From assembly GCF_014196345.1 (NCBI RefSeq), contig NZ_JACIDN010000002.1, positions 372,001 through 436,000 of the forward strand: DNA of 64,000 nt. The letters are read 5' to 3'. Both the position numbers and the translations under genes were made by a program. Under the pieces are notes generated by a model. The model saw only the letters and a list, made by a program, of their open reading frames with translations. It had not been told where the DNA came from and did not search any database. This document shows, in pieces, positions 7,902 through 17,300 of the stretch; within the stretch, counting starts at the first letter, position 1, and the number at the start of each line of letters is the position of its first letter. The stretch comes from Methylobacterium brachythecii (GTDB lineage Bacteria > Pseudomonadota > Alphaproteobacteria > Rhizobiales > Beijerinckiaceae).

Positions 7902-9227
7902 ATGACGACTTTGACCCTCACCCGGCGCTCCCTGGCCGCCGCCTTCACCGCGCTCGGGCTGATGCTCGCCGCCGCCGCACCGGCCCATGCCCAGCTTCAG
8001 CTGCGCATCGGCGGCGGTGCGTTCCAGCCGCTGCCCATCGCCATCGTCGATTTCGCGGGTGATCCGAGCCTCGGTTCGCTGATGTCGAGCGTGGTGACGA
8101 ACAATCTGCGCCGCTCGGGCTATTTCACGCCGCTGGAGAAGTCGCGCTTCCCCGAGACCCCGAGCTTCGACGCCGCTCCGAATTTCGACAAGTGGCGCGG
8201 CACCGGCGTCCAGGCGCTCGTGACCGGCCGCGTCGGCCGCGGCGGCGATGGCAAGCTCAAGGTCGAGTTCCGGCTCTGGGACGTGACCTCCGGGCAGCAG
8301 GTCACCGGCCAGCAATACGGCACCGATCCGGGCAATGCCCGCCGCGCCGGCCACCTGATCTCGGACGTGGTCTACACCAAGATCACCGGCATCGGCGGCT
8401 TCTTCGACAGCCGCGTCGCCTTCGTCGACGAGTCGGGTCCGAAGGAGCACCGCCGCAAGCGCCTGATGGTGATGGATCAGGATGGCGCCAACGTTCGCGC
8501 GCTGACCAGCGGCGACGTCTCGGTGGTGGCGCCGCGCTATTCGCCGGCCGGCCAGGACATCGCCTTCATGACCCAGGCCTCGGGCCAGCAGCCGCGCGTG
8601 CAGATGATCGACCTCGAGAGCGGCACTCGCCAGACGGTCGGCAGCTTCGAATCGATGAGCACCAGCCCGCGCTTCTCGCCGGACGGCCGTCGCCTCGTGA
8701 TGAGCGTCCAGCAGGGCGGCAACGCCGACATCGTCACCGTCGACATCGCCACGAAGGCGCAGCGACCGGTGACGCAGGGCCTCGCCATCGACACCTCCCC
8801 GACCTACTCGCCGGACGGCAGCCAGATCGTGTTCGAATCCGACCGCGGCGGCTCGCAACAGATCTACGTGATGGGCGCGGACGGCTCGAACGCCCACCGC
8901 ATCTCGTTCGGCGAAGGCTCGGCCTCGCAGCCGGCTTGGTCGCCGAAGGGCGACCTCATCGCCTTCACCCGCCAGCGCAAGGGCGGCTTCGCGATCTGCG
9001 TGATGCGGACCGACGGCTCGGGCGAGCGCGTGCTGACCGAAGGCTTCCACAACGAGGGCCCGACCTTCGCGCCGAACGGACAGTACGTGATGTTCTTCCG
9101 CGATCCGGGCGGCCAGGGCGGCGGCAAGCTCTACATGGTCGACATCACCGGCCGCGTGGAGAACCCGGTGCCGACGCCGTCCTACGCCTCGGACCCGACC
9201 TGGTCGCCGCTGCTGGGGGGACGGTAG
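7902..9227 (+). CDS. tolB: Tol-Pal system periplasmic beta-propeller protein TolB
   Basis: 441 aa. The signal peptide has a twin-arginine-like n-region (LTRRSLAAAFTALG) and ends PAHAQ. The TolB N-terminal domain (about 30-160) precedes a six-bladed propeller with repeated S-P-D-G / S-P-K-G turns at about 265, 305 and 345. Periplasmic; it binds Pal and the TolA C-terminus. It sits 75 bp after tolA; a short imperfect hairpin (about 7838-7867) lies in the gap. Pal and CpoB, which usually follow, are not here: the next gene is an opposite-strand transporter. Confidence 0.95.
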   Translation: MTTLTLTRRSLAAAFTALGLMLAAAAPAHAQLQLRIGGGAFQPLPIAIVDFAGDPSLGSLMSSVVTNNLRRSGYFTPLEKSRFPETPSFDAAPNFDKWRGTGVQALVTGRVGRGGDGKLKVEFRLWDVTSGQQVTGQQYGTDPGNARRAGHLISDVVYTKITGIGGFFDSRVAFVDESGPKEHRRKRLMVMDQDGANVRALTSGDVSVVAPRYSPAGQDIAFMTQASGQQPRVQMIDLESGTRQTVGSFESMSTSPRFSPDGRRLVMSVQQGGNADIVTVDIATKAQRPVTQGLAIDTSPTYSPDGSQIVFESDRGGSQQIYVMGADGSNAHRISFGEGSASQPAWSPKGDLIAFTRQRKGGFAICVMRTDGSGERVLTEGFHNEGPTFAPNGQYVMFFRDPGGQGGGKLYMVDITGRVENPVPTPSYASDPTWSPLLGGR

Positions 9228-9270
9228 ACTTTACCGCAGTTCTCGTCCGTCGTGCTCTGCAAGCCTGCGA

Positions 9271-10500
9271 TCAGCCCTGCATCAACTGATCACGCGACCT
9301 AAGCGCGGGAAAGAAGCGCGCCCAAGCGATCGCCACCAGTACCGTCGCAACACCTCCAGTCGCCACGGCCGGGACGGCGCCGACGAGGGCGGCGAGCGTG
9401 CCCGATTCGAACTCGCCGAGTTCGTTCGAGGCACCGATGAACACCGTGTTCACCGCCGCGACGCGGCCGCGCATCGCATCCGGGGTCTCGCCCTGGACCA
9501 GGCTCTGGCGCACGTAGACCGAGATCATGTCGGCAACGCCGACCACGAACAGCGCCGCCATCGAGACGAACAGGTTGGTCGAGAGACCGAAGACAATCGT
9601 GGCGAGTCCGAACGCCGCGACAGCAATGAGAAGCCGCTTCCCGGCTTGACGGCGCAGGGGAACCCAAGCGAGCACGATCGCCGTGGCGACGGCGCCCGCC
9701 GCCGGCATGCTGCGCAACACGCCGAGCCCGAGCGGGCCGACGTGTAGCACTTGCGCTGCGAAGACCGGCAGCAGGGCGGTCGCGCCGCCAAACAGAACAG
9801 CGAACAGATCGAGGCTGATCGCGCCGAGGACGACAGGCTGCGAGCGGATGTAGGACAGGCCGGCCGAGAGCGCAGCCCAAGTCACGCGCGGGCGCTCCGT
9901 CAGCGGCTCCGGGCGATGGCGCACGGCCGCGATCAGACAAGAGGCGAGCGCGAACGTCGCCGCACCCGTGCCGAACACCACGGCCGGTCCGAGGACGTAG
10001 AGCATGCCGCCGATCGCGGGGCCGGCGACGGAGGAACTCTGCCAGATCGAAGCGTTCCAGGCGACCGCCGAGCCGAATTGCTCACGCGACACCAGCGTCG
10101 GCAGAAGCGCCTGCTGTGCCGGATTGGCGAAGGCGCGCCCGATGCCCGTGCCGATGACGAGGCCGTAGATAGGCCAGACCACCTGCGACCCGATGACGGC
10201 GCTCGCGAAAAGGCCAAGCGCAGCGAGGCTGAGGACCGCGTAAGCCATCGCGGCGACCAGGCGACGGTCTCGCGTGTCGGCGACGTGGCCCGCGAACAGG
10301 GCCGACACCATGGCGGGCAGGAAGGCGGCAAGCCCGACGAGGCCAAGCGCCAAGGTGCTCTTCGTCAAATCGTAGACGTACCAGCCGATCGCCACCGCCT
10401 GCATCTGATAGCCGAGCCCGGTCAGGAAGCGGGCACCGATGAGCAGACGGACGTCGCGGTTGCGCAGGACGGCCCAACCGCCGGGATCAGGGACGAGCAT
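9271..10500 (-). CDS. MFS transporter (MFS_3/EntS-like), copy 2 of a tandem pair
   Basis: 409 aa, 12 predicted membrane helices. Motif-A-like loop G-H-V-A-D-T-R-D-R-R lies after helix 2, and helix 1 contains D-L-T-K-S-T-L-A-L-G-L-V-G-L-A-A-F-L-P-A. Its closest visible relative is the next gene upstream (10518-11747): both share Y-V-Y-D/F-V-Y-D-L-T-K-S, S-Y-I-R-S-Q-P-V-V-L-G-A-I-S-L-D-L and V-Q-G-E-T-P-D-A-M-R-G-R-V. The ATG lies 17 bp after that gene's stop, so they form one transcription unit. Inner-membrane exporter of unknown substrate. Confidence 0.88.
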   Translation of the reverse strand: MLVPDPGGWAVLRNRDVRLLIGARFLTGLGYQMQAVAIGWYVYDLTKSTLALGLVGLAAFLPAMVSALFAGHVADTRDRRLVAAMAYAVLSLAALGLFASAVIGSQVVWPIYGLVIGTGIGRAFANPAQQALLPTLVSREQFGSAVAWNASIWQSSSVAGPAIGGMLYVLGPAVVFGTGAATFALASCLIAAVRHRPEPLTERPRVTWAALSAGLSYIRSQPVVLGAISLDLFAVLFGGATALLPVFAAQVLHVGPLGLGVLRSMPAAGAVATAIVLAWVPLRRQAGKRLLIAVAAFGLATIVFGLSTNLFVSMAALFVVGVADMISVYVRQSLVQGETPDAMRGRVAAVNTVFIGASNELGEFESGTLAALVGAVPAVATGGVATVLVAIAWARFFPALRSRDQLMQG

Positions 10501-10517
10501 GGCGGAGACACAAACCC

Positions 10518-11747
10518 CTACATTGCCATCAGGCGATCCCGCGCGCGGAGCGCGGGAAACAGGCGCCCCCAGCAGGCCGCGACCAGCACGGTCGCGACGC
10601 CGCCGGCCACCACGGCGGGCGCCGCGCCGATCAGGGCTGCGAGCGTGCCGGATTCGAATTCGCCGAGCTGGTTCGAGGCGCCGATGAAGACGGATTCCAC
10701 CGCGGAGACGCGCCCGCGCATCGCGTCCGGCGTCTCGCCCTGGACGACGCTCGATCGGACATAGACCGAAACCATGTCGGCGGCGCCTGCCACGAGCAGG
10801 CTCGCCATCGACAGCCAGAGGCTGTGTGAGAGCCCGAAGACGATGGTGGCGACCCCGAACAGGGCGACCGCCTGGAGAAGCCGCGGTCCGGCCCTGCGGG
10901 TCAGCGGCCGGTATGCGAGCCAGATCGCAGTGATCACCGCGCCGAATGCCGGCATGCTGCGCAACGCACCGAGTCCGAGCGGGCCGACATGCAGGGTCTC
11001 GGCGGCGAAGATCGGCAGCAAGGCAGTGGCGCCGCCGAGTAAAACCGCGACGAGATCGAGGCTGATCGCACCGAGCACGACCGGCTGCGAACGGATGTAT
11101 GAGAGCCCGGCGGACAGACTCGCCCAGGTGATCGGCGCGCGCGCGCTCTTCGGCTCGGGCCGGAACCGGATCGCCAGGATGAGGATGCTGCCGAGCGCGT
11201 AGATGCCAGTCGTTACGCCGAACACGGTCTTGGCACCGAGGATGTAGAGCACGCCACCGAGCGCCGGCCCGAGCACGGATGCACTCTGCCAGCACGACGA
11301 GATCCAGACCACGGCCGTACCGAACTGCTCGCGCGGCACCAGAGTCGGCAGAAGCGCCGAAAGGGCGGGGCTGGCGAAGGCGCGGCCGATCCCCATGACC
11401 ACGACGAGGGCGTAGATCGGCCAGACGGACTGCATGCCCTGGAGCGCGAAGACGAAGAGGCCAGCCTGGGCGAGCGTCGCCACGCCCCAGGCGCCAGCGG
11501 CCACGAGCCGCCGATCGTAGGTATCCGCGACATGGCCGGTGATCGGCGCGGCCAGGATCGCCGGCAGGAAGGCCGCGAGCCCGACGAGGCCGAGGGCGAA
11601 GGCGCTCTTCGTGAGGTCGTAGACGAACCAGGCCACCGCCACGACCTGCATCTCGCTGGCGAGGCTGGTGAGGAAGCGCGCTGCGCCGAACAGCCGGAAA
11701 TCGCCGTTTCGGACGAGCGCCCAGCCGACGGAAGGAGGCTTGGCCAT
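10518..11747 (-). CDS. MFS transporter (MFS_3/EntS-like), copy 1 of a tandem pair
   Basis: 409 aa, the same length as the downstream copy and collinear with it throughout, so the pair arose by tandem duplication. Helix 1 region F-V-Y-D-L-T-K-S-A-F-A-L-G-L-V-G, motif A G-H-V-A-D-T-Y-D-R-R. It belongs to the DHA3-like drug/siderophore exporter group. The gene is divergent from the nucleotide cyclase at 11857, with about 110 bp between starts. Substrate cannot be read from the sequence; the two copies may have different specificities or may assemble as a pair. Confidence 0.88.
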   Translation of the reverse strand: MAKPPSVGWALVRNGDFRLFGAARFLTSLASEMQVVAVAWFVYDLTKSAFALGLVGLAAFLPAILAAPITGHVADTYDRRLVAAGAWGVATLAQAGLFVFALQGMQSVWPIYALVVVMGIGRAFASPALSALLPTLVPREQFGTAVVWISSCWQSASVLGPALGGVLYILGAKTVFGVTTGIYALGSILILAIRFRPEPKSARAPITWASLSAGLSYIRSQPVVLGAISLDLVAVLLGGATALLPIFAAETLHVGPLGLGALRSMPAFGAVITAIWLAYRPLTRRAGPRLLQAVALFGVATIVFGLSHSLWLSMASLLVAGAADMVSVYVRSSVVQGETPDAMRGRVSAVESVFIGASNQLGEFESGTLAALIGAAPAVVAGGVATVLVAACWGRLFPALRARDRLMAM

Positions 11748-11856
11748 CGTGTGCCGGCTTGCAATGCGGTGGCCGCTGGCGTCAACCGCGTTCGGGCGTC
11801 GAGACGGAAGGGTGCGGCGCCCGAAAACGTCAGTTCAGGAGGAAGACGGGATTTTC

Positions 11857-13188
11857 ATGGACCAGGACCGCGACGGTTCCCGAGCGAGTGCCGGGAACGG
11901 CGAGGCGAGTGCGCTGCGGCTGTTGCAATCGGCATCGGGCCTGCGTCTGTTCGCAATGCACGCCCTCATCGTCGTAGTGCTGCTCGCGACCGCACAGAGC
12001 TACGACGGCTCGATCCATCCTGCGAGCCACTGGGTCGTGCTTGCCGCCTATGCCGCCTGCTCGCTCGGGCTCGGCCTCGCGGAGCGCTGGGACCGGGATG
12101 CCCAGCAGCATACCGGCTCCGGCTTCACCAGCCGGCGCGCGGAGGGCCTCGCCTGGGCTTCGACGGCGCTGAACGCCGGCGTCGCGATCTACGTAGAGAT
12201 CGAGCACCTGCTCGTCGGCGCGAGCGCGGGCTTCGACGATGCGGCCGGAGCCGTGAGCAAGCTGCCGGCCTTCCTGCTGCTGCTGCAGACTGGCTTGACC
12301 ATGCGGGTTTGGCACACCGCCGTCTTCGCCGGAGCCGTGACGTTCGCCTGGGCGGCCACGATCCTGATCGCGATCCTGCAGCCCGAGGGCTCCCTGCTCG
12401 GGCCGCATGTCAGCCTGTCGGATGAGATGCCGGCGCTTCTCACCTTCATCGCCGCGAGCCTCGTGGTGATCGACGGCGTGCGGCGCCTGCGCCATGCGGT
12501 GACGACGGCGCTGCGGCTCGAGCACGAGCGGACCATGCTGGCCCGCTTCGTTCCGGGAAGTGTCGCCGTGCAACTCGCCCGCGAGGGCGGCCTCGGCACC
12601 GTTCGCGAGCGGCATGCCTGCCTGTTCACGCTCGATATCCGCGGTTTTTCGGCCTTCACGCGCGACTATCCGCGCGAGCATGTCGTGCAGGCGCTGCTCG
12701 ACATTCGCGCGCTGACGCATGCCGGCGTGAGCGACCATGGCGGCATCGTCGACAAATATATCGGCGACGGCGTGCTCGCGCACTTCCTGGTGGGGCCGCC
12801 GGAGCATCAGGCGCTCTCCGCTCTCGATGCCGCCGTGGCGGTCCGCGAGCGCCTCGACGCCCTGAACCATGAGCGCCGGGAGCAGGGCCGGCATCCGCTC
12901 ACCATCACCATCGCGCTGCATGCCGGCACCGTTCTCGCCGGGGTCTTCGACGACGGCGCGCGGGCGGAATTCACAGCGCTCGGTTCGGCGATGAACATGC
13001 TCGCCCGCCTGGAGGCGCGCGCAAAGGCTGAGGATCTCGCTCTCGCCGCCTCGGAAGAGGTGGTCAGCCTCCTCGCCGGCAGGCTGCCGAGCGGGCTATC
13101 GGCCGTGCCCGTCACGGCCGAGGGCGCGACGGGCCATCGCGTGCCAGCCCTCTACGCGATCGTTCAAGGTGTGCCGATCCCCGCCTGA
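11857..13188 (+). CDS. membrane-anchored class III adenylate/guanylate cyclase
   Basis: 443 aa from ATG 11857 with CAGGAGGA upstream. About five membrane helices fill residues 30-215, then a short linker leads to the catalytic domain (about 240-420). Both metal aspartates are present (F-T-L-D-I-R-G-F and K-Y-I-G-D-G), as are the substrate Lys (D-K-Y-I-G-D), a Thr in E-F-T-A-L-G and the Asn/Arg pair N-M-L-A-R. Lys plus Thr is the class IIIb arrangement, which favours ATP to cAMP. The domain order resembles Rv1625c-like membrane cyclases. The effector pathway is unknown. Confidence 0.85.
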   Translation: MDQDRDGSRASAGNGEASALRLLQSASGLRLFAMHALIVVVLLATAQSYDGSIHPASHWVVLAAYAACSLGLGLAERWDRDAQQHTGSGFTSRRAEGLAWASTALNAGVAIYVEIEHLLVGASAGFDDAAGAVSKLPAFLLLLQTGLTMRVWHTAVFAGAVTFAWAATILIAILQPEGSLLGPHVSLSDEMPALLTFIAASLVVIDGVRRLRHAVTTALRLEHERTMLARFVPGSVAVQLAREGGLGTVRERHACLFTLDIRGFSAFTRDYPREHVVQALLDIRALTHAGVSDHGGIVDKYIGDGVLAHFLVGPPEHQALSALDAAVAVRERLDALNHERREQGRHPLTITIALHAGTVLAGVFDDGARAEFTALGSAMNMLARLEARAKAEDLALAASEEVVSLLAGRLPSGLSAVPVTAEGATGHRVPALYAIVQGVPIPA

Positions 13189-13207
13189 ACACAGTGGCTT
13201 GGACATG

Positions 13208-13236
13208 AAAAAAACCGCACGGCCCAGGCCGTGCGG
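13208..13236 (-). terminator. intrinsic terminator of the 93-aa secreted protein gene
   Basis: Inverted repeat CCGCACGGC (13215-13223) / GCCGTGCGG (13228-13236) with a 4-nt loop. Read on the reverse strand, the hairpin is followed at once by seven T residues (A-run 13208-13214). It lies directly after the stop at 13262. Confidence 0.85.
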
Positions 13237-13261
13237 GTCGGACGCTGCAATGTTCGGTCGA

Positions 13262-13543
13262 TCAGCGGGCGCGGCGGCCCGTCGAGCCGGCGGCCCAATG
13301 CGGGTCCACCACTCGGCTGCGCGACACGCCGTGAGCACCGGCCTGCTCGGAGAACATCGGAGCGCCGAGGATCTGGCCGGTGCTGTTGCGCTGCGAGTAG
13401 ACCGAGCGCGGGTCGTGGTGCGGATCGGTGATGTAGGAGCTCATGTGTCCACCACCGGCAGCCTGCCGGCTTCCATCGGCAGCGGAGGCCGCGAAAGGCG
13501 TTGCGAGAACGGTGGCGACGACGGCGATCACTGCAAAACGCAT
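13262..13543 (-). CDS. small secreted protein, hypothetical
   Basis: 93 aa with a clear Sec signal (MRFAVIAVVATVLATPFAASA), leaving a polar, His/Ser/Arg-rich mature peptide of about 72 residues with no cysteine and no recognised domain. The gene has its own intrinsic terminator just downstream and an AT-rich upstream region (13560-13680) suitable for a promoter, so it looks like an independently expressed single gene. Not recognised beyond 'exported'. Confidence 0.65.
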   Translation of the reverse strand: MRFAVIAVVATVLATPFAASAADGSRQAAGGGHMSSYITDPHHDPRSVYSQRNSTGQILGAPMFSEQAGAHGVSRSRVVDPHWAAGSTGRRAR

Positions 13544-13902
13544 TGAATTTTAATCCTCTCTCTTCTTGATATCAGTCACCGCAGATTGTCGCCCTGCGGC
13601 CATGAGAACAATCTAGATGAAGAATAACAGAATATATGTGTGCTTTATCACCAAATATTACTTAGGGTTTAATCCATACAACCTGGATTATTAGTGCGCC
13701 TTCGCACATCTTCCGACGGGCGCCCCCGAATTTCGGGATAATCGACGCCTGAATACCGATTCCCTCTCATGCCGACCGAACGTCTCGCATGAGAGGCCGA
13801 TGGGTTCAGATTGCGCATTTCCCGCGCTCGCGTCGGAATGATACGGAGGGAGGGCCGCGATGGGCGGCGGGAACGGTCACCGGTGCAGAGGCGCGCGACG
13901 CC
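13544..13902. other. intergenic region with a 10-bp-stem hairpin
   Basis: This stretch is AT-rich between about 13600 and 13680, the likely promoter of the reverse-strand secreted-protein gene. An inverted repeat CCTCTCATGC (13763-13772) / GCATGAGAGG (13787-13796) with a 14-nt loop lies before the next gene. No other gene is visible. Confidence 0.5.
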
Positions 13903-14106
13903 ATGAAAGGCTATGCAGCCAATGCGCAGATCATGGCGGACGTCGCTGCCGTCATCGAGCAGGCGCGCCGCGAGGGCCGCGACGTCGCAACGGCTCTGCG
14001 CATCGCGCGGGTGACGCTCGCCTATGTCAGTGGCCCGAACCCCGATCCCGAGCAGGCCAAGACGCTCGAGAGCTTCGACCAGCACCTGAAGACGATCTCG
14101 AAATAA
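13903..14106 (+). CDS. small helical protein, hypothetical
   Basis: 67 aa from ATG 13903 (MKGYAANAQIMADVAAVIEQ...). The frame continues upstream to 13789, but that ATG lies inside the right arm of a hairpin. The product is mostly helical and charged with no membrane segment; the tail contains S-G-P-N-P-D-P-E-Q-A-K. Oddly, the best ribosome-binding site nearby (GGAGGGAGG at about 13844-13852) precedes an ATG at 13860 in another frame whose product has only shadow-like Arg/Pro composition. Real but unrecognised, start uncertain. Confidence 0.5.
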   Translation: MKGYAANAQIMADVAAVIEQARREGRDVATALRIARVTLAYVSGPNPDPEQAKTLESFDQHLKTISK

Positions 14107-14127
14107 GTGCTGGTCGTTGCCGACGCG

Positions 14128-14238
14128 CTATCCGAGCTGAGCGATCAGCGTGACCGCACCGAAGATCAGCACCGCCGCCACGGCGATGGCCATCAGGATC
14201 AGTTGCGGACGCGATTCACGCAGAGGGTCGTCGCTCAT
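14128..14238 (-). CDS. 36-aa single-pass membrane protein
   Basis: ATG at 14238, TAG at 14128. The peptide is a short polar head (MSDDPLRESRPQ) and one strong hydrophobic helix (LILMAIAVAAVLIFGAVTLI) ending QLG. It is on the same strand as, and 113 bp downstream of, the SMC-like gene. The hydrophobic pattern over 20 residues in this GC-rich frame is unlikely by chance, but the ribosome-binding site is weak. Function unknown. Confidence 0.45.
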   Translation of the reverse strand: MSDDPLRESRPQLILMAIAVAAVLIFGAVTLIAQLG

Positions 14239-14351
14239 CCACGGAGATTAGTCGACGAGATGGCAGTGCGGAAGCGCGAGCTTCCCGCTGAGATGATCAG
14301 GGGTGCCTTGGTGCGCGCGATCCCAGAGGCCGCCTCTCACAGCCAATCAGG

Positions 14352-17300
14352 TCACTCCGCCGCGTCGGACACCCGGAACGCCTCGATGCCCTGCCGCTCC
14401 GGGTTAATCGCTGCCAAAGCGCGCTTCGCCGCCTCCAGCGGGTGCTCGGATTCGATGCGGACAGAGGCGAGGTCCGGGCTCTTGTAGACCGTGACGATGG
14501 TGTCCATCACCTCGGTCAACGTCGTGCGCTTGTCCTCGGGCGCCGCGATCAGGAGCTGCAGGCCCCAGGCCCGGAACAGGTCGACCAGCGCCTGGGAGTT
14601 GCGCACGTCGAGCTTCGAGAAGGCCTCGTCGAGCAGGCAGAGGCCGAGGCCGGGATGCTCGTGGCCCGGCCGGTCGCCGGGATAGTAGGCCGAGGCCAGC
14701 GAAGCGGCGATGGCGACGTAGAACGGCGCCTGCGCCTCGCCGCCCGAGCCGCGGGTCGCGCGGTTCGAGAGCGTGGTGCGGTTGCCCGCGCCGTCCCGCA
14801 TGCCGATCTCGTAGACGAAGTAGTTGCGGTAGTCGGCGAGCCGGGCGGCGCTCTCCTCGCCGGCGATGAGCGCCGAGATCTCCTCCATCGCCGCCGAGAG
14901 CGGGCCGTCCTCGACCTCCGGCAGCACCGCCTGCGCCGCGTCGGGCGAGCGGGCGACCTCGGTGGCGAGCGCGTGGACGGCCGCATAGCGCCGGTCGACC
15001 ACGGCCTCGAAGGCGTAGGTCTGGCCGGTGAATTTTTGGGAGGACAGGCGCTCGTTCAGCGCGTCGAGGCGGTTCCTCACCCGCTCGAAGCGGTCGGCGA
15101 GCCGGGTGAGCAGATCCTCGGTGGTCAGGCGCCGCATCTCGCGGTTCGCCCGCTCGGCCTGCTCGCGGTAGCGGCGCAGCTCGTGGCCTTCGACAGACTC
15201 GAACTCTCGCCGCGCCCAGGCATAGCCGAAGGACGCCGTCGCCTCCTCGCGGCCGAGCGGGTTGTCGATGCGGCGCTGGACGCAATACTCGGCGAGATCG
15301 CGCTCGGCCGCACGGCCTTCCGTCCGCGCCGTCTCGATCTCGCTGCGCACGGAGGCTCTGGCCGCGCTGGCGACGGCCGCGAGTTCCTTGGAATCGAGCC
15401 CGGCGAGATCGGCCCGCATCTGACGCAGCACGGCCGGATCGAGGCTCTCACCGCGCGCGAGCCGGATGCGAAGCGAGTCGCCGCCGGCCCAGCGCGCATG
15501 GGCCTGCCGGCGCGCGCCGAGCGCGGCCTGCGCCGCGTCCTTCGCCGAGCCGAGCTTCGCCTTCAGGCCCGCCTCCTCGGCGAGAAGCCCGTCGCGCTTC
15601 GGCTCCAGCACCTGGATCAGCTCGGTGAGGTAGGCGGAGCGCTCCTTCGTCAGTTCCTTGATCTCGGCCTCCAGCGCGCCGGTATCGGCCTGCCGAAGCT
15701 GCTCGTGCTCCGTGGTGAGGCTGCGGCGGCGGCCCTCGATCGCGTCGGCTTCGTCGCGGAGCGCGGCGACGTCGAGGGTTGCGGTAGAGAGCCTGGCGCG
15801 GAGCGAGGCGGCGGTGCGGGCGGCCTCGCGCATCACGGTCGCCTCCGTGCGTAGGCGGCGCGCTTCCTCGACGACGCTCTCCAGGTTGCGCCGTCCCTCC
15901 GCGGTCGGGCCGCGCTGGCCGCGGGTCATCATCAGCTGGACCGGGCGCACCACCGAATAGGCCATGCCGGAGGTCGAGCGGCCGCTCGGTGCCACGGCGC
16001 GGCTCATATGGGCGAGCGCCGCGTCGTTCGGCGCGAGGTCGTAGCCGCCGAGGCGCGCCGCGAGGAAGGCCTCTGCGTGGTCGCTCTGGCACTCGATCAG
16101 CCCGAGCGGGCCGTCGTCGAAGCGGCGGGCGGTCCGGCGGGCGGTATCCGTCGTCTTGACGAGCAGGCAGCGATAGAAGCGCGCCTTCTGCTGCTCGAGA
16201 AGGCCGAAGGCTTTGTTGAGCCGGTCCGGCTCGACCACGAGCGCCTCGCGGGCACCGCCGAGCAAGCCTTCGAGTGCCGGCCCCCAGGCCGGATCGATGA
16301 TCTCGGCGAGCTCGCAGATCGGTGTCGCATCGATGCCGATGCGGGCCAGCTCGTCCCGGAAAGCGAGCGTATGGGGTGAGAGACGCCCGGCGCTGGCATG
16401 GCCGGAGGAGAAGGCGGCGGAGAGGGCCTGCGCCTCGCGCTCCTGTGTGCGGGCGCGGACAGCGAGATCTTCGGCCGCCTCGTCGAGGGTGCTGGCGATG
16501 TCGGGAAGCTCGGCGAGGCCGGTGATCAGGCGGCCGAGCACGCCGTCGGCGCGAAGCGTGTCCTCGGGAGGCGCGTCGCGGCGCAGGCCCGAACGGGCGC
16601 AGGCCTCGATCAGCCGGGCCGCCTCCGGCTCGCTCGACCGGACGATGGCGGAGACGGCGGCGAGCTTTCCGGCCTCCTGCACGAGACTGACGAGTTCGGA
16701 CACCCGCGCGCCGAGGTCGCGCCGGTCGCGCGCCACCATCGCGAGGCCGGCATTGGAGGCCGCGAGCCGCCCTTCCGCCGCGCTGCCGACGATCATCGCC
16801 TTGCGCTGGGCGATCTCGGCATCGATTTCGCGGACGAAACCCTGGCTGGTGGCGACGCTCTCGCGGGCGATGCGCAGGGCGTCGCCCGTCTCGACCAGCC
16901 GCGCACGGGCGCTCGTCCAATCAACGATCCGTCGGCGCAGGTCGGCGCTCGTCGCCCGCATCTCGTCGAGGGCAACGGCAAGGCTCGCATCGGCCCAGGC
17001 CTCGTAGCGCCCGACGATGCGGCGCAGATGCGAGAGCCGCGTCTCCAGTTCCTCGATGGTCTCGCAGAGCCGGCGCCAGTTCTCGACCGATTGCCGGATG
17101 CGCTCGACGTCGAGGGGCGCCGGCTCGAGCACGAAGCTCTTCACGAAGGCGCTCGGATCGAAGATCGGTTTGAACGCGACGGCATTGGCGAAGGTGCGCA
17201 GGAAGTGGCGCGGCTCGGGGGCCGGCGCGCCTTCGCGCATCAGGGCGAGCACCTCGGTGGTGAAGCGCTCTCCGGAAGAGCGGAACTGCTCGAAGCGCTC

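Noticed and set aside
13860..14153. Forward ORF at 13860 with a strong GGAGGGAGG site
   Set aside because: Its product is Arg/Pro/Cys-rich as expected of a shadow frame; the 13903 frame has normal composition. The good site remains unexplained.
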